Part shown: piece by piece, positions 1 to 8,954 of the stretch
Numbering within the stretch: position 1 is the stretch's first letter
Layout of the letters: every line of letters starts with the position of its first letter
From: JASLBX01 sp035762665
Lineage (GTDB): Bacteria; Actinomycetota; Actinomycetes; Jiangellales; Jiangellaceae
Direction of reading: 5' to 3'
Assembly (NCBI GenBank): GCA_035762665.1
Contig: DASTNZ010000235.1
Coordinates: forward strand, 124,001 to 188,000
DNA: 64,000 bases
Notes under the pieces: model-generated
Told to the model about the DNA's origin: nothing
What the model saw: only the letters and a program-made list of their open reading frames with translations
Database searches by the model: none
Translations under genes and position numbers: made by a program

Positions 1-1958
1 GCACGATCAGCGTCATAGCAGTCGGGGTGGGCGCCGGGTTCTACGCCATCGCCGCGATTATCGGCATTTCAACCACCGACAGGCTGATCTTCGGTATCGG
101 CGTCACCGTCGCCCTCGTACCCGAAGCGTTGCTGCCGACCGTCACGCTCGCCCTCGCCTGGGGCGCCGAGCAGATGGCGCACCGCCAGGCGCTCGTCCGG
201 CATCTGGAAGCTGTCGAGACGCTCGGCTCCACGACGTTCATCTGCACCGACAAGACAGGAACGCTGACGCTGAACCAGATGACGGTAGTTCGGGCCTGGA
301 CTCCTTGTGGATCGGCCACCGTTGACGTGCCGGGATACAACCCGCTTGCACCGGTTACGTACTCCGGCCCCGGTGCCGAGGTCGCCGTCAGCCGGCTCGC
401 CTATGCAGGTGACAGATGCGGCACCGGGTACGCATACGAATCTGACGGCGTGTGGCGCGCCCGCGGCGATCCGATGGAGGCCGCTCTGGACGTGTTCGCG
501 CGCAGGGTGTCGAAGAAAGCTGCGGGAAATGGAATCGACCGCCGGCCGGCCGCACGGTTCCCGTTCGACCCTCGGCGGAGACGCATGTCGGTGGTCGTCA
601 ATGGCGATGTCCTGGTCAAGGGCGCGCCCGACGCAGTGGTACCGCTGTGCACGGCCGCTCCTGGTGCCGCTGAGGCCATCGCCGAGTTCACCGGCCAGGG
701 GCTGCGGGTGCTGGCCATGGCGGGCCGCCCGGTTGGCACCCGGTTGCCCACCACGGCAGCCGAGGCAGAAGCCGACCTCGAGTTATACGGGCTCGTGGGC
801 CTGCAGGACCCGCCGCGTCAAGAGGTTCGGGAGTCGATCCTCACCTGCCGCCGGGCCGGCATCAAGGTCGCCATGATCACCGGCGACCATCCCACCACGG
901 CAGCCGCGATCGCCACGCAGGTAGGGCTGCGGAAATCGAACGATCCGGTGCTGACCGGCGCGGACCTGCCAGCGGATGATGAACAACTCGGTGTGATCGT
1001 GGACCAGGACGGACTCGTCGTCGCCCGCGTCGCGCCGGAGGACAAGCTCCGCATTGCCCGGGCGCTGCGCGGTCGCGGCCACGTCGTGGCGATGACCGGC
1101 GATGGCGTCAACGATGGGCCGGCGCTGCGCGAGGCCGACATCGGCGTCGCCATGGGGCAGTTCGGCACCGATGTGGCCCGCGAGGCTTCTGACCTGGTTC
1201 TGCTCGACGATCACTTCGCGACCATCGTGTCGGGAGTCGAGCAGGGCCGGGCGACGTTCCTCAACATCCGCCGGTTCCTCACCTACCACCTCACCGACAA
1301 CGTTGCCGAACTCACCCCGTTCGTCGTGTGGGCGCTGTCCGCTGGGCATTTCCCGCTGGCGCTGGGAGTGCTCCAAATTCTGGCCATCGACATCGCCACT
1401 GACACGTTCTCTGCCGTCGCACTTGGGGCCGAGCCGCCTGGGCGGCACAACCTCGAGCGGCCACCGATCCGTGGGCGACTGCTCAACCGGACCGTCGCTT
1501 GGCGGGCCTTCGGTGTGCTCGGGCCGACGGTGGCCGTGTTCACCATGGCAGCGTTCATCGCATCGCTCCTCTCGGCTGGTTGGCTGCCGGGGGACCCATT
1601 CCCGGACGGCGACATCCTCGCGGCGGCATCCGGTGCCGCGTTCGTCGCTGTCGTTGTCGCCCAGATGGCGAATGCCTTCGCGTGCCGGAGCTCCACCGTT
1701 ACTCCGGCTACGCTCGGTTGGACCTCGAACCGATTGTTGATCTATGCGGTGCTGTTCGCCTTCGCGATCTCCATGGTCCTTGTTTATGCTGCACCAATCG
1801 CCAGCGCGCTAGGCCAGAGCGGACCGCCGTTAATCGGCTGGGTGGTGGCTGTCGCAGGCGCCGGTGCGATGCTGGCAGCCGACCGGTTCGATAAGCGGTA
1901 CAGGCGCCGTCGCCGCGGTCAAATGATCGTGGATCACCGGGTCGACAGTTGCCGATGA
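1..1958 (+). CDS. P2-type cation-transporting ATPase, 5'-truncated by window
   Basis: C-terminal about 650 residues of a P-type ATPase that pumps cations across the membrane using ATP. The reading frame is open from base 3, so the gene starts before the window. The phosphorylation motif DKTGT begins near base 249, the nucleotide-binding KGAPD motif near 620 and the hinge motif TGDGVND near 1100. Six hydrophobic segments follow, as in Ca/Na/H-type P2 ATPases. The TM4 ion-site motif, usually PEGLP, reads PEALLP here, so the ion cannot be assigned. The gene ends 22 bp before the convergent USP gene. CtpF, a P2 ATPase, belongs to the DosR regulon of M. tuberculosis, which fits the neighbourhood, but orthology is not shown. 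Confidence 0.93.
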   Translation, partial: TISVIAVGVGAGFYAIAAIIGISTTDRLIFGIGVTVALVPEALLPTVTLALAWGAEQMAHRQALVRHLEAVETLGSTTFICTDKTGTLTLNQMTVVRAWTPCGSATVDVPGYNPLAPVTYSGPGAEVAVSRLAYAGDRCGTGYAYESDGVWRARGDPMEAALDVFARRVSKKAAGNGIDRRPAARFPFDPRRRRMSVVVNGDVLVKGAPDAVVPLCTAAPGAAEAIAEFTGQGLRVLAMAGRPVGTRLPTTAAEAEADLELYGLVGLQDPPRQEVRESILTCRRAGIKVAMITGDHPTTAAAIATQVGLRKSNDPVLTGADLPADDEQLGVIVDQDGLVVARVAPEDKLRIARALRGRGHVVAMTGDGVNDGPALREADIGVAMGQFGTDVAREASDLVLLDDHFATIVSGVEQGRATFLNIRRFLTYHLTDNVAELTPFVVWALSAGHFPLALGVLQILAIDIATDTFSAVALGAEPPGRHNLERPPIRGRLLNRTVAWRAFGVLGPTVAVFTMAAFIASLLSAGWLPGDPFPDGDILAAASGAAFVAVVVAQMANAFACRSSTVTPATLGWTSNRLLIYAVLFAFAISMVLVYAAPIASALGQSGPPLIGWVVAVAGAGAMLAADRFDKRYRRRRRGQMIVDHRVDSCR

Positions 1959-1980
1959 CGCCGGTCATCCTGGCGACTGT

Positions 1981-2829
1981 TCAGGACCGGCGCCCGGTCC
2001 GCTCATGTACTACCGCCGTTGGCCGGTCGACCAGGTAGAGCACCGCCCTGGCCACCGAACCGAGCAGCATCCCGGTCACCTCACTGTGACCGCGGCCGCC
2101 GATGACAACGAGGTCCGCATCAGCCGAGTGAGCGCGGATCGCCTGGGCCGGATGGCCCATCTCGATCGTCCGGGTGACTGGCACGTCCGGGTACGTGGAC
2201 ACCCAACCGGCAAGCGCCTCGGCCAGGTAGCGGCTGGCGTCTGAGGCGATATCGTACGCGAGCACGGCCCGCAGCGATGCTCCCCAGGCAGCGGCCACGG
2301 TGAAGGCGTACTCCACTGCGGCGCGACCGCGTACGGAGCCGTCCACACCCACGACGACGAGGCGCTGACTTTCGGTGCCCGTCCGCAGTTGCCAGGACCT
2401 GGGCACGATGACCACTGGCGTGCCCGTGCTGTGTGTTGCGCAGGCGAGCGACGTGGACCCCAGCAAGAGATCGGCCAACCGGCCGGTACCGTGCCGGCCT
2501 ACGACCAACCCGTGCGCCCGGTCTGCCTCCCATAACAAGACTCGACGGGGAAATCCCTCCCTGGCAGCTGTCGAGATGGTCAGATCGCCGTGTCCGCCGT
2601 CGGTCAGGCGGCGCCGGGCCGTTTCGAAGATCTTCTCCGCGGCTTCCCTGCCCGCTGACGCGACCTGGAGCCCACCGGAATAGGCGACTTCCGGTATGCG
2701 CGGGAGAAAAGCGCTGACCAGGTGAAGCGCCCAACCGCGCTCGGTCGCTTCGGCTGCGGCCCAGTCGAGAGCGATCAGCGAGGTATCCGAACCGTCCAGC
2801 CCAACGACGAGCGACCCGCGATCCGCCAT
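1981..2829 (-). CDS. Universal stress protein, two tandem Usp domains
   Basis: 282-residue cytoplasmic protein with two Usp domains (about 1-145 and 155-280). Each begins with a hydrophobic beta strand and an Asp (VVGLDGS, VVGVDGS) and ends with an ATP-binding-type glycine pattern: GRHGTGRLADLLLGSTS in the first, GGRGHSEVTGMLLGS in the second. Such tandem USPs bind ATP and are a hallmark of actinobacterial dormancy regulons. The precise function is unknown. The gene lies 16 bp downstream of the lipoprotein gene on the same strand, so the two are probably co-transcribed from a promoter near 3540. ATG start with an upstream GGAGG (complement of cctcc near 2833). Confidence 0.95.
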   Translation of the reverse strand: MADRGSLVVGLDGSDTSLIALDWAAAEATERGWALHLVSAFLPRIPEVAYSGGLQVASAGREAAEKIFETARRRLTDGGHGDLTISTAAREGFPRRVLLWEADRAHGLVVGRHGTGRLADLLLGSTSLACATHSTGTPVVIVPRSWQLRTGTESQRLVVVGVDGSVRGRAAVEYAFTVAAAWGASLRAVLAYDIASDASRYLAEALAGWVSTYPDVPVTRTIEMGHPAQAIRAHSADADLVVIGGRGHSEVTGMLLGSVARAVLYLVDRPTAVVHERTGRRS

Positions 2830-2845
2830 GACACCTCCCTCATCA

Positions 2846-3502
2846 CTACGGCCGGGCGACGTCGATATACACGACGGCGTTGCCGTTGGCCGCGGTGAAA
2901 TGTTCGACCCGGAACCCGGCCTTGGCGGTCAGGCCGAGAGCGATTGAGACATAACCTTCGAAGTCCCCGTTGAGCACGTACGACTCCAGCGCGGCGGAAC
3001 CAAAGGTCACCGGTTCCACGGGCGGTGCGGCGAGGGTCGGATTCCCGGCCTCGTCATGGGCTTGTGCCGGGTTGAAGACGAGTTGGATGAACGCCTCGCC
3101 CGGCAAGCTGACCGGTTCACCGGAACCGTCGTAGACGATCTCATCTCGGTAGCCGACCTGGTAACCGGGCAGCTCGTCGAACTCGAAGGCCATCCGGTCG
3201 TAACCCTCCTGGGGATGGCTGCCCACCCGCAGGGCGACGAGCGTGGGCACCGGCGGGACCGTTCCCGAGAAGGCCGCCGACACGTCGGCGGTAGACCACG
3301 ACTCGGTGGCCGAGCCCGTCGTGGGCCGGCTCGTCGGCTCGCTCGGTGATGGGGTCGCCGGCGGTGTCGTGTCCTCGGTCATCGGTGATGGGCTCGCCGC
3401 CGTGGTCGCCTGCGGCGCTGCCGGCTCAGTGGTGTCATCGCCGCCACACGCGGTCAACAGTAGTACAGCCGCAGCCGCGGCGGCCAGGATCTTCGTACCC
3501 AT
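2846..3502 (-). CDS. Secreted lipoprotein with AMIN-like domain
   Basis: 218-residue predicted lipoprotein. The N-terminus has a short basic start, a hydrophobic Ala/Leu stretch and the lipobox LLTAC at residues 15-19, followed by a Thr/Pro/Ser-rich linker (about 20-70). The C-terminal 140 residues form a beta-rich domain (VPTLVALRVGSH, RMAFEFDELPGYQVGY, ending VVYIDVARP). This resembles the AMIN-like domain of actinobacterial lipoproteins, which is related to cell-wall-amidase AMIN domains. It is probably anchored on the outer face of the membrane. The ligand is unknown. It heads a two-gene unit with the USP and has a DosR-like box 36 bp upstream. Confidence 0.82.
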   Translation of the reverse strand: MGTKILAAAAAAVLLLTACGGDDTTEPAAPQATTAASPSPMTEDTTPPATPSPSEPTSRPTTGSATESWSTADVSAAFSGTVPPVPTLVALRVGSHPQEGYDRMAFEFDELPGYQVGYRDEIVYDGSGEPVSLPGEAFIQLVFNPAQAHDEAGNPTLAAPPVEPVTFGSAALESYVLNGDFEGYVSIALGLTAKAGFRVEHFTAANGNAVVYIDVARP

Positions 3503-3538
3503 GATCTCAGCGTGCGGCCCTGCGACCGCACCGCGATA

Positions 3539-3575
3539 CGGGCGTAAGTCCCTGGCCGGTAAGGCCTATCCGGCC
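3539..3575. promoter_or_regulatory. DosR-like box pair (lipoprotein-USP promoter)
   Basis: On the minus strand, 3552-3539 reads GGGACTTACGCCCG, matching 10 of 14 positions of the mycobacterial DosR core GGGACTTTAGTCCC. A weaker partner, AGGCCTATCCGGCC at 3562-3575 (7/14), starts 23 bp away. The strong box is 36 bp upstream of the lipoprotein start and 70 bp upstream of the divergent M20 gene. Confidence 0.5.
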
Positions 3576-3621
3576 CGATGATCGGGGCACCGGGTCGTCG
3601 GGTTCCGGCAGAATCGCGCGC

Positions 3622-4881
3622 ATGGCACTCACGACGCTCGAGCAGCAGGTGGTCGATGCAATCGACGCAGACAGGATCGTAGCGGATCTGGCCGCGCTGG
3701 TTGCGATCCCGAGCGTCGGCGGATCGGTCGATGAGGTGGCCGTCCAGCGGTGGTGCGCGGACCGGCTGACCGGGCTGGGCGCATGGGTTGACCACTGGAA
3801 GATCGACCTGGCCGAGATCCGGGCGGCTGCCGGTTATCCAGGCGAGGAGGTCGACCGCGACGAAGCGTACGGCTGCGTCGGAGTGGTCGGTGACCACCAG
3901 GAGCGTCCCGGGCTCATCTTGTCGGGCCATACCGACGTCGTGCCGCCGGGCGACCTCGGCCGCTGGGCACACGAGCCATGGCGACTGACCCCTGAGGGTG
4001 ATCTCCTGTACGGGCGCGGCGCGTCGGACATGAAGGCGGGGATCACGGCCATCCTTGCTGCGGTTCAGGCGTTGCGGGCCTGCGGCGTGACGCTCCGCCG
4101 ACCGCTCGCGGTTCATGCGGTCATTGGCGAAGAAGACGGCGGTATAGGCGCATTTGCGACACTCCAGCGCGGCCATCGCGGTGATGTGTGCGTGATCGCC
4201 GAACCTACCGATGCGTGCGTGATCCCTGCGAACGCCGGCTCGCTGACCTTCCGCATCGAGGTTCCCGGTCAGGCGGCGCACGGATCGTCCCGGCTCGACG
4301 GCTACTCGGCAATCGATGCGGCGATGCCGCTACTGAGCGCGGTGCGAGAACTGGAGTCGCGGCGCAACCGCGACATCGACCCGTTGCTCGGCCATCTGGA
4401 TCTGCCGTACCCGATCTCGGTAGGCATCATGCGGGCCGGCGACTGGGCCAGCACGGTGCCGGACCTGCTCGTGGCGGAGGGCAGGTACGGAGTGCGGCTG
4501 GACGAACCTGTCGAGCGGGCCAGAGCGGAGTTCGAGGCCGCGATTGCCAAGGCTTGCGCCGCCGACTCCTGGCTGGCAACTCATCCAGCCCGGGTGAGCT
4601 GGCCCGGCGGCACCTTCGCGTCCGGCCGGCTCCCAGCCGGGCATCACCTGCTCGACGATGTCAGCGCTGCGGTTGCCGACGTCGCGGAGTGGCAGCCCGC
4701 CGTGCGGGGCGGACCCTACGGCTCGGACCTGCGACTGTACGCGGCAGGTGGCGTGCCCACAGTCCAGCTCGGGCCCGGTTCGGTGACGAGCGCACACGCG
4801 GCCGACGAGTTCGTCTCGCTGGCCGAGGTGATCGAGTTCTCCCAGGTGTACGCCGTGCTGGCGCTGCGGTTGTGCGGATAG
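3622..4881 (+). CDS. M20-family metallohydrolase (ArgE/DapE-like deacylase)
   Basis: 419-residue zinc hydrolase of peptidase family M20, which cleaves amide bonds of N-acyl amino acids or small peptides in the cytoplasm. Visible family motifs are SGHTDVVPPGD (metal His and Asp), GRGASDMKAG (bridging Asp), IGEEDGG (catalytic Glu pair) and the C-terminal metal His in SAHAADEF. The dimerisation/lid domain occupies about residues 190-310. Length is typical. The substrate cannot be read from sequence; ArgE, DapE and acetylornithine-like specificities are all possible. It is transcribed divergently from the lipoprotein. Confidence 0.9.
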   Translation: MALTTLEQQVVDAIDADRIVADLAALVAIPSVGGSVDEVAVQRWCADRLTGLGAWVDHWKIDLAEIRAAAGYPGEEVDRDEAYGCVGVVGDHQERPGLILSGHTDVVPPGDLGRWAHEPWRLTPEGDLLYGRGASDMKAGITAILAAVQALRACGVTLRRPLAVHAVIGEEDGGIGAFATLQRGHRGDVCVIAEPTDACVIPANAGSLTFRIEVPGQAAHGSSRLDGYSAIDAAMPLLSAVRELESRRNRDIDPLLGHLDLPYPISVGIMRAGDWASTVPDLLVAEGRYGVRLDEPVERARAEFEAAIAKACAADSWLATHPARVSWPGGTFASGRLPAGHHLLDDVSAAVADVAEWQPAVRGGPYGSDLRLYAAGGVPTVQLGPGSVTSAHAADEFVSLAEVIEFSQVYAVLALRLCG

Positions 4882-4900
4882 CGGTGCGCGCGGACACGAC

Positions 4901-5863
4901 TCACGCGGGCGGCGCCGGTCTCATTTGCTCGAGCACATCGGACAACGTCGCCGTCGCGACCGCCACCACCGTGTCCGCCGCTCCGTAGTACAACCGCAGC
5001 CCATCGGTGGCTGGATCGTAGAGAAGGCCACATGGAAAGACGACGTTAGGGGCGTCGCCGCAACGCTCGTACTCAGCCGCCGGCGCAAGCACCCAATCGT
5101 CGCTGCGCGCCAACACTCGCGCCGGGACCTCGAGATCGAGTAGAGCCAGCCCGAGCCGGTACACAGGTCCACCCACCATCTCCTTCACGCCGTGGTACAC
5201 GCACAGCCATCCATGCCGGGTTTCCATGGGTGGCGGGCCGATTCCTATCCTGGCCGAGTCCCACCACGCGCCTTCTCGAACTTGCAGCACGGGTGCGTGC
5301 CTAGTCCATGACTTCAGGTCCGCCGAGTAAGACACCCAGACGTCGGCGCGCCCGGTCATAGGAGAGGACGGCCGGTGAAGGAGCGCGAACCGGCCGCCGA
5401 CCCGGCGTGGCAGCAGGCAGGCGTTCTTGTCTTCCGGTGGCATTGCCACGCCCAGCGGCTGAACCTTCCGGAAGTCGTCGGTCAGCGCCATCGCGACACA
5501 CGGGCCTTCGGGACCATAGGCGGTATAGGCGACCAACCAAGCGCCGAGTTCGTCGACGCGGGTGATTCGCGGATCCTCGACACCCCACCGCGTGACCGGG
5601 TCTTCAGGATCCGCCGCGATGAGCGGGGTCGGGTCGACCTGCCACCCGGTCAGTCCGTCGGCACTCCGCGCCACCGTGAGATGGGAGATGCCTCGACGAT
5701 CCTCCACCCGGCACAGCAGTACTGTCTCGCCATCGACGGCCGCCGCGCCGGGATTGAACACCGCGTTCACCGGGTAAGGCCAGCTCGCCGGCGTAAGGAT
5801 CGGATTGACATGGCTGCGCTCGAACAGCTCCGAGACTGGTCCGCCGGCGCTTCGCTGGTCCAT
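4901..5863 (-). CDS. GH130-family glycoside phosphorylase/hydrolase
   Basis: 320-residue protein of glycoside hydrolase family 130, five-bladed beta-propeller enzymes that mostly phosphorolyse beta-mannosides. Recognisable segments are NPILTPASWPYPVNAVFNPGA near the N-terminus, the CRVEDRRGISHLTVARS strand, WGVEDPRITR with the conserved Glu-Asp pair, and VYHGVKEM and VFPCGLLYD towards the C-terminus. The start was set at 5863 because the family similarity begins there and the ATG overlaps the stop of the glycosyltransferase (ATGA). Pairing with a GT4 enzyme suggests making and remodelling a mannose-type oligosaccharide. This is inference. Confidence 0.88.
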   Translation of the reverse strand: MDQRSAGGPVSELFERSHVNPILTPASWPYPVNAVFNPGAAAVDGETVLLCRVEDRRGISHLTVARSADGLTGWQVDPTPLIAADPEDPVTRWGVEDPRITRVDELGAWLVAYTAYGPEGPCVAMALTDDFRKVQPLGVAMPPEDKNACLLPRRVGGRFALLHRPSSPMTGRADVWVSYSADLKSWTRHAPVLQVREGAWWDSARIGIGPPPMETRHGWLCVYHGVKEMVGGPVYRLGLALLDLEVPARVLARSDDWVLAPAAEYERCGDAPNVVFPCGLLYDPATDGLRLYYGAADTVVAVATATLSDVLEQMRPAPPA

Positions 5864-7149
5864 CAAGCCTCCACTCGGTTGCCCTGCGCTGGTGGCGCGC
5901 CGGCCCGATGGGCCCGTTCGCGCTGCGCCCGCTCGCCTCGGTGCCCTGGCCGCTGCGGTTGCGCCGCCCCGCGTGCCAGCGCGAGCACGTCGGCGAACTG
6001 CCGGACTACCTGCGGCCACAGCAGAACCGAGCCGACCTGGCGGGCCACTTTCCGGCTGGCGGCCAGCTGAACCGGGTCGCCCAGCAGTTCAGTGATCACG
6101 GAGCTGAGCGCACGAGAGTCCCGGCGCGGCACGATGACACCGGGCGCCACGCCGGCAACCGGAAGCAGCAGTTGCCTGGCGTACGAGTAGTCCGTGGATA
6201 CGACGGGGCAACCGGCGGCCAGCGCGAACGTAAGCACACCGGACGAGACCTGCTCCTCGGCCAAGTAGGGAGTGACGCACAGCTCAGCGCGGCTCAGCAG
6301 CCACCCGAGTTCTGCCTCGGAGAGGAACTGATTGACGAAGCGGACATTGTCGGCGACTCCGAGATCGGCGGTCAGTTGCCGAAGCTGCTGCCGGTATTCC
6401 TCCCCTGAGTGCCGCGCCACCTCGGGATGAGTAGCGCCGGCGAGGGCGTAATGCACGTCGGGATGCCGGCGGGTGATTTCGGGTAGCGCCTGGATGACGC
6501 GTTCCAGACCCTTGGCCGGCTTGATCAACCCGAAGCTCGTGATGATTCGCGCACCGCTCAACGCGGCGAGTGCCTCGGACAGCGCACCGCCATCCGGGGG
6601 CTCTGGCCGGTCGCGCAGCACGGTCGGCGCGCCGTGCGGGACGACGACCGTCCGTGACACGTCGGCGATGCCGAGCTCCGCCACGAGACGCCGAGCCTCA
6701 TGCGTGAAAACGGTCACCAATGTGGCATTACGGCACAGCGCGGTCGTCACCTCGAGATGCAACCGAGGTGCGCGAGGGCGGACCGTGTGCAGAGTCACCA
6801 GGTAAGGGACGCCGACCGACTGCAGACCGTAGGCCAGATCGAGCACGTAACTGCCCGCCGGGCCGCCGAAGATCCCGAACTCATGCTCGATGACGACTAT
6901 TGCGGCGCGACGTCGTGCGATCTCACGAGCGGCCCGGGCATAGTCTTCGCGCACGTCTTGCCGCACCGTGATCTGCACGGCCGAACCGTAGGCGAGACCG
7001 TCCCGATCTACAGCGCAGACAGCCGTGCGCCATTCGGCTGCAACCTCCGACATGGCCGACCGGAGATCGTGGGTGAACTCGGCCAGCCCGCAGCGCCGCG
7101 GCGGATACGTCGACACGAAGACGACTCGCCCGGCCATGGCCGTCCTCAT
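5863..7149 (-). CDS. GT4-family glycosyltransferase
   Basis: 428-residue GT-B fold glycosyltransferase. The N-terminal domain starts with FVSTYPPRRCGLAEFTHDL (the G-L-A sugar-donor loop) and carries IEHEFGIFGG and TLHTVRP. The C-terminal Rossmann domain carries SFGLIKPAKGLERVI and the GT4 E-X7-E region ECTPYL-like stretch (CVTPYLAEEQVSSGVLTFALAAGCPVVSTDY, written here only as landmarks at residues ~305-335). It transfers a sugar from a nucleotide-sugar donor; the donor and acceptor are not determinable. Start and stop overlap the USP upstream and GH130 downstream by 4 bp each, making a tightly coupled three-gene operon. Confidence 0.9.
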   Translation of the reverse strand: MRTAMAGRVVFVSTYPPRRCGLAEFTHDLRSAMSEVAAEWRTAVCAVDRDGLAYGSAVQITVRQDVREDYARAAREIARRRAAIVVIEHEFGIFGGPAGSYVLDLAYGLQSVGVPYLVTLHTVRPRAPRLHLEVTTALCRNATLVTVFTHEARRLVAELGIADVSRTVVVPHGAPTVLRDRPEPPDGGALSEALAALSGARIITSFGLIKPAKGLERVIQALPEITRRHPDVHYALAGATHPEVARHSGEEYRQQLRQLTADLGVADNVRFVNQFLSEAELGWLLSRAELCVTPYLAEEQVSSGVLTFALAAGCPVVSTDYSYARQLLLPVAGVAPGVIVPRRDSRALSSVITELLGDPVQLAASRKVARQVGSVLLWPQVVRQFADVLALARGAAQPQRPGHRGERAQRERAHRAGAPPAQGNRVEA

Positions 7150-8009
7150 TCTGGCTGGTGGACAACGGCGATCGGCCGATCAACGTGGTGCAGTACGGCT
7201 CGGGCGACCGAACCGAGCAGCATGCCGGTCACCACGCCGTGACCGCGGCCGCCGACGACGACGAGGTCTGCACCTTCGGCGTGATCGGCGATCACCGCAG
7301 CCGGGTGGCCGGCCGCGACGACCTCCGTCACCTGAACGCCGGCGAATTTGGACCGCCACGGGGCAAGCTGCTCGGCCAGCATGCCAGCCGCCTGTGCCTT
7401 CGCTTGCTCGTCGACCGAGTAGGCGACTTCCGGCACCGGCTCGGGCAGTTGGAGCCCAACGACGGCTACGATGCGAGCCCTCCACCGGGACGCGGTCGTG
7501 AACGCGAACTCGATAGCGGCCTGGCAGCGCGGCGAACCATCCACGCCGAGCGTGATGATCCGTTGCTCGCGGCTCCCCGGTGCCCAGGTCTGAGGCACCA
7601 CGACCACAGGAACCCTGGCATGGGTTGCACACGCGAGCGAGGTCGAACCTAGGACCAGCCCGGTGAACCGCCCGACGCCCTCATGCCCTACGACAAGTGC
7701 ACGGGCACCGGCCGCCTCCCGCAGCAGCACCCAGCGCGGAAAGCCGTGATGTGCCATCGTGGAGACCGAAAGGTCACCGTGGCCAAGGACCTCGAGGTGG
7801 GCTCGAGCCTCGCGAAGTATGCCTTCTGCGGCTTCACGTGCCGTTCTCGCCACCATCACCGGTATGAGCGGGGCCTCCTCGTAGGCAATCACCAACCGGA
7901 GCGGCCAGCCGGTTGCAGCTGCCTCTTCGGCCGCCCAGTCCAGCGCGACCAGCGAGGACTCCGAGCCATCAAGGCCGACGACAATGGGTGCGTTGATGGT
8001 AGGCATCAC
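7146..8009 (-). CDS. Universal stress protein, two tandem Usp domains
   Basis: 287-residue tandem USP closely similar in layout to the one at 1981-2829. Domain 1 starts IVVGLDGSESSLVALDW and ends with GHEGVGRFTGLVLGSTS; domain 2 starts ITLGVDGS and ends with GGRGHGVVTGMLLGSVAR, both containing the glycine-rich ATP-binding pattern. It is first gene of the USP-GT4-GH130 operon and overlaps the glycosyltransferase start by 4 bp. A strong DosR-like box lies 69 bp upstream of the start. Confidence 0.95.
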   Translation of the reverse strand: MMPTINAPIVVGLDGSESSLVALDWAAEEAAATGWPLRLVIAYEEAPLIPVMVARTAREAAEGILREARAHLEVLGHGDLSVSTMAHHGFPRWVLLREAAGARALVVGHEGVGRFTGLVLGSTSLACATHARVPVVVVPQTWAPGSREQRIITLGVDGSPRCQAAIEFAFTTASRWRARIVAVVGLQLPEPVPEVAYSVDEQAKAQAAGMLAEQLAPWRSKFAGVQVTEVVAAGHPAAVIADHAEGADLVVVGGRGHGVVTGMLLGSVARAVLHHVDRPIAVVHQPE

Positions 8010-8077
8010 CGTGCTCCCTCTACCACGCCTGGATCACACTATGTGCCCAGTGGACCAGGGATAGCTCCTCCGTGTTA

Positions 8078-8091
8078 GGGACACAGGTCCC
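8078..8091. promoter_or_regulatory. DosR-like box between USP operon and VOC operon
   Basis: GGGACACAGGTCCC is a 5+5 bp inverted repeat (GGGAC/GTCCC) matching the DosR core at 10 of 14 positions. It sits in a 227-bp divergent gap, 69 bp from the USP start (8009) and 145 bp from the VOC-protein start (8237), and could serve either. Confidence 0.6.
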
Positions 8092-8236
8092 GACTTCCAA
8101 AGCGCACGGAATGGTCCGGCTTGGGTGGCACGGTCTGGAGTCCTGCCCGACGATGACCTTCGGCTCTGTGTAGCCGGCATCACGCCGCGGTCTCCTGAAA
8201 GTAGGAGACAACCATCACTACCTCCGGAGGTGGGAC

Positions 8237-8593
8237 ATGTCCAACCCGGTTGTGCATTTCGAGATCGGAGCCCAAGACTCCACCAAGGTCCGGGCGTTCT
8301 ACACGTCGCTTTTCGGCTGGAAGTTCGACACCACAGATCCCAGCTATGGAGTGATCGACGAGACCGATGGCGGCATCGGTGGCGGCATCATGCAGATCCG
8401 AGAGGGCATGCCGCCGTACGTCACGATCTACGTTGCGGTGGATGATCTATCGGCAACACTCACCCGCGCCGAAGAACTCGGCGGCGCCCGCGTGCTGGGC
8501 CCCACGCCGATTCCGCCGATCGGCGAGTTCGCCCTGTTCCACGACCCGGAGGGTCACATGATCGGACTGCTCCACCTCGACCGCAGACCATGA
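8237..8593 (+). CDS. VOC-superfamily (glyoxalase-like) protein
   Basis: 118-residue protein of the vicinal oxygen chelate fold: two beta-alpha-beta-beta-beta modules, with VVHFEIGAQDSTKVRAFY and WKFDTTDPSYG in the first half and YVAVDDLSATLTRAEELGG and the family ending FALFHDPEGHMIGLL in the second. Members are glyoxalases, dioxygenases or resistance proteins. This single small domain most resembles the catch-all VOC group, so no reaction can be assigned. It has a good ribosome site (cggaggtgggac) 5 bp before the ATG. First gene of a unit leading into 8619-12501. Confidence 0.88.
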   Translation: MSNPVVHFEIGAQDSTKVRAFYTSLFGWKFDTTDPSYGVIDETDGGIGGGIMQIREGMPPYVTIYVAVDDLSATLTRAEELGGARVLGPTPIPPIGEFALFHDPEGHMIGLLHLDRRP

Positions 8594-8618
8594 CCCGGTA
8601 CTGAACGCAAGGTGCCGG

Positions 8619-8954
8619 ATGCGTGGCCGAAGTATCGTCCCCACCCAGCGCAACAAGTTGCTGGGTGCGATTTCGGCTGTCATGATCGGCATCGCACTCG
8701 TGGATGTGACGGTCGCCGGCAACTGGGACATGGTGGTCGTCCTGGGATTGGGCCTGCTCAGCCAGCTAGTCCTCGTCGTAACTTTGCATGCTCCGCGACC
8801 GACCGTATCGCTGCGCGGTGATCTGTTCCGGTGGCTGGACGAGCGCTCGGCTGCCACGGGGGAGCCCCTCGAGCGCATTACGGACCGCTGCGTCGCGGCT
8901 TATCGCGCAGACCTGACCGGCACGTCCGACGATGACCGGCGGTCGGGAACATGA
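8619..8954 (+). CDS. Small membrane protein of unknown function
   Basis: 111-residue protein not recognised. Two hydrophobic helices (about residues 14-32 and 38-57) form a hairpin, followed by a cytoplasmic-type C-terminal tail of about 50 polar residues (FRWLDERSAATGEPLERI, rich in Glu/Arg). ATG at 8619 with AAGGTG upstream. Its stop overlaps the next start by 4 bp (ATGA), so it is translated together with the PEP-synthase-like enzyme. Confidence 0.7.
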   Translation: MRGRSIVPTQRNKLLGAISAVMIGIALVDVTVAGNWDMVVVLGLGLLSQLVLVVTLHAPRPTVSLRGDLFRWLDERSAATGEPLERITDRCVAAYRADLTGTSDDDRRSGT

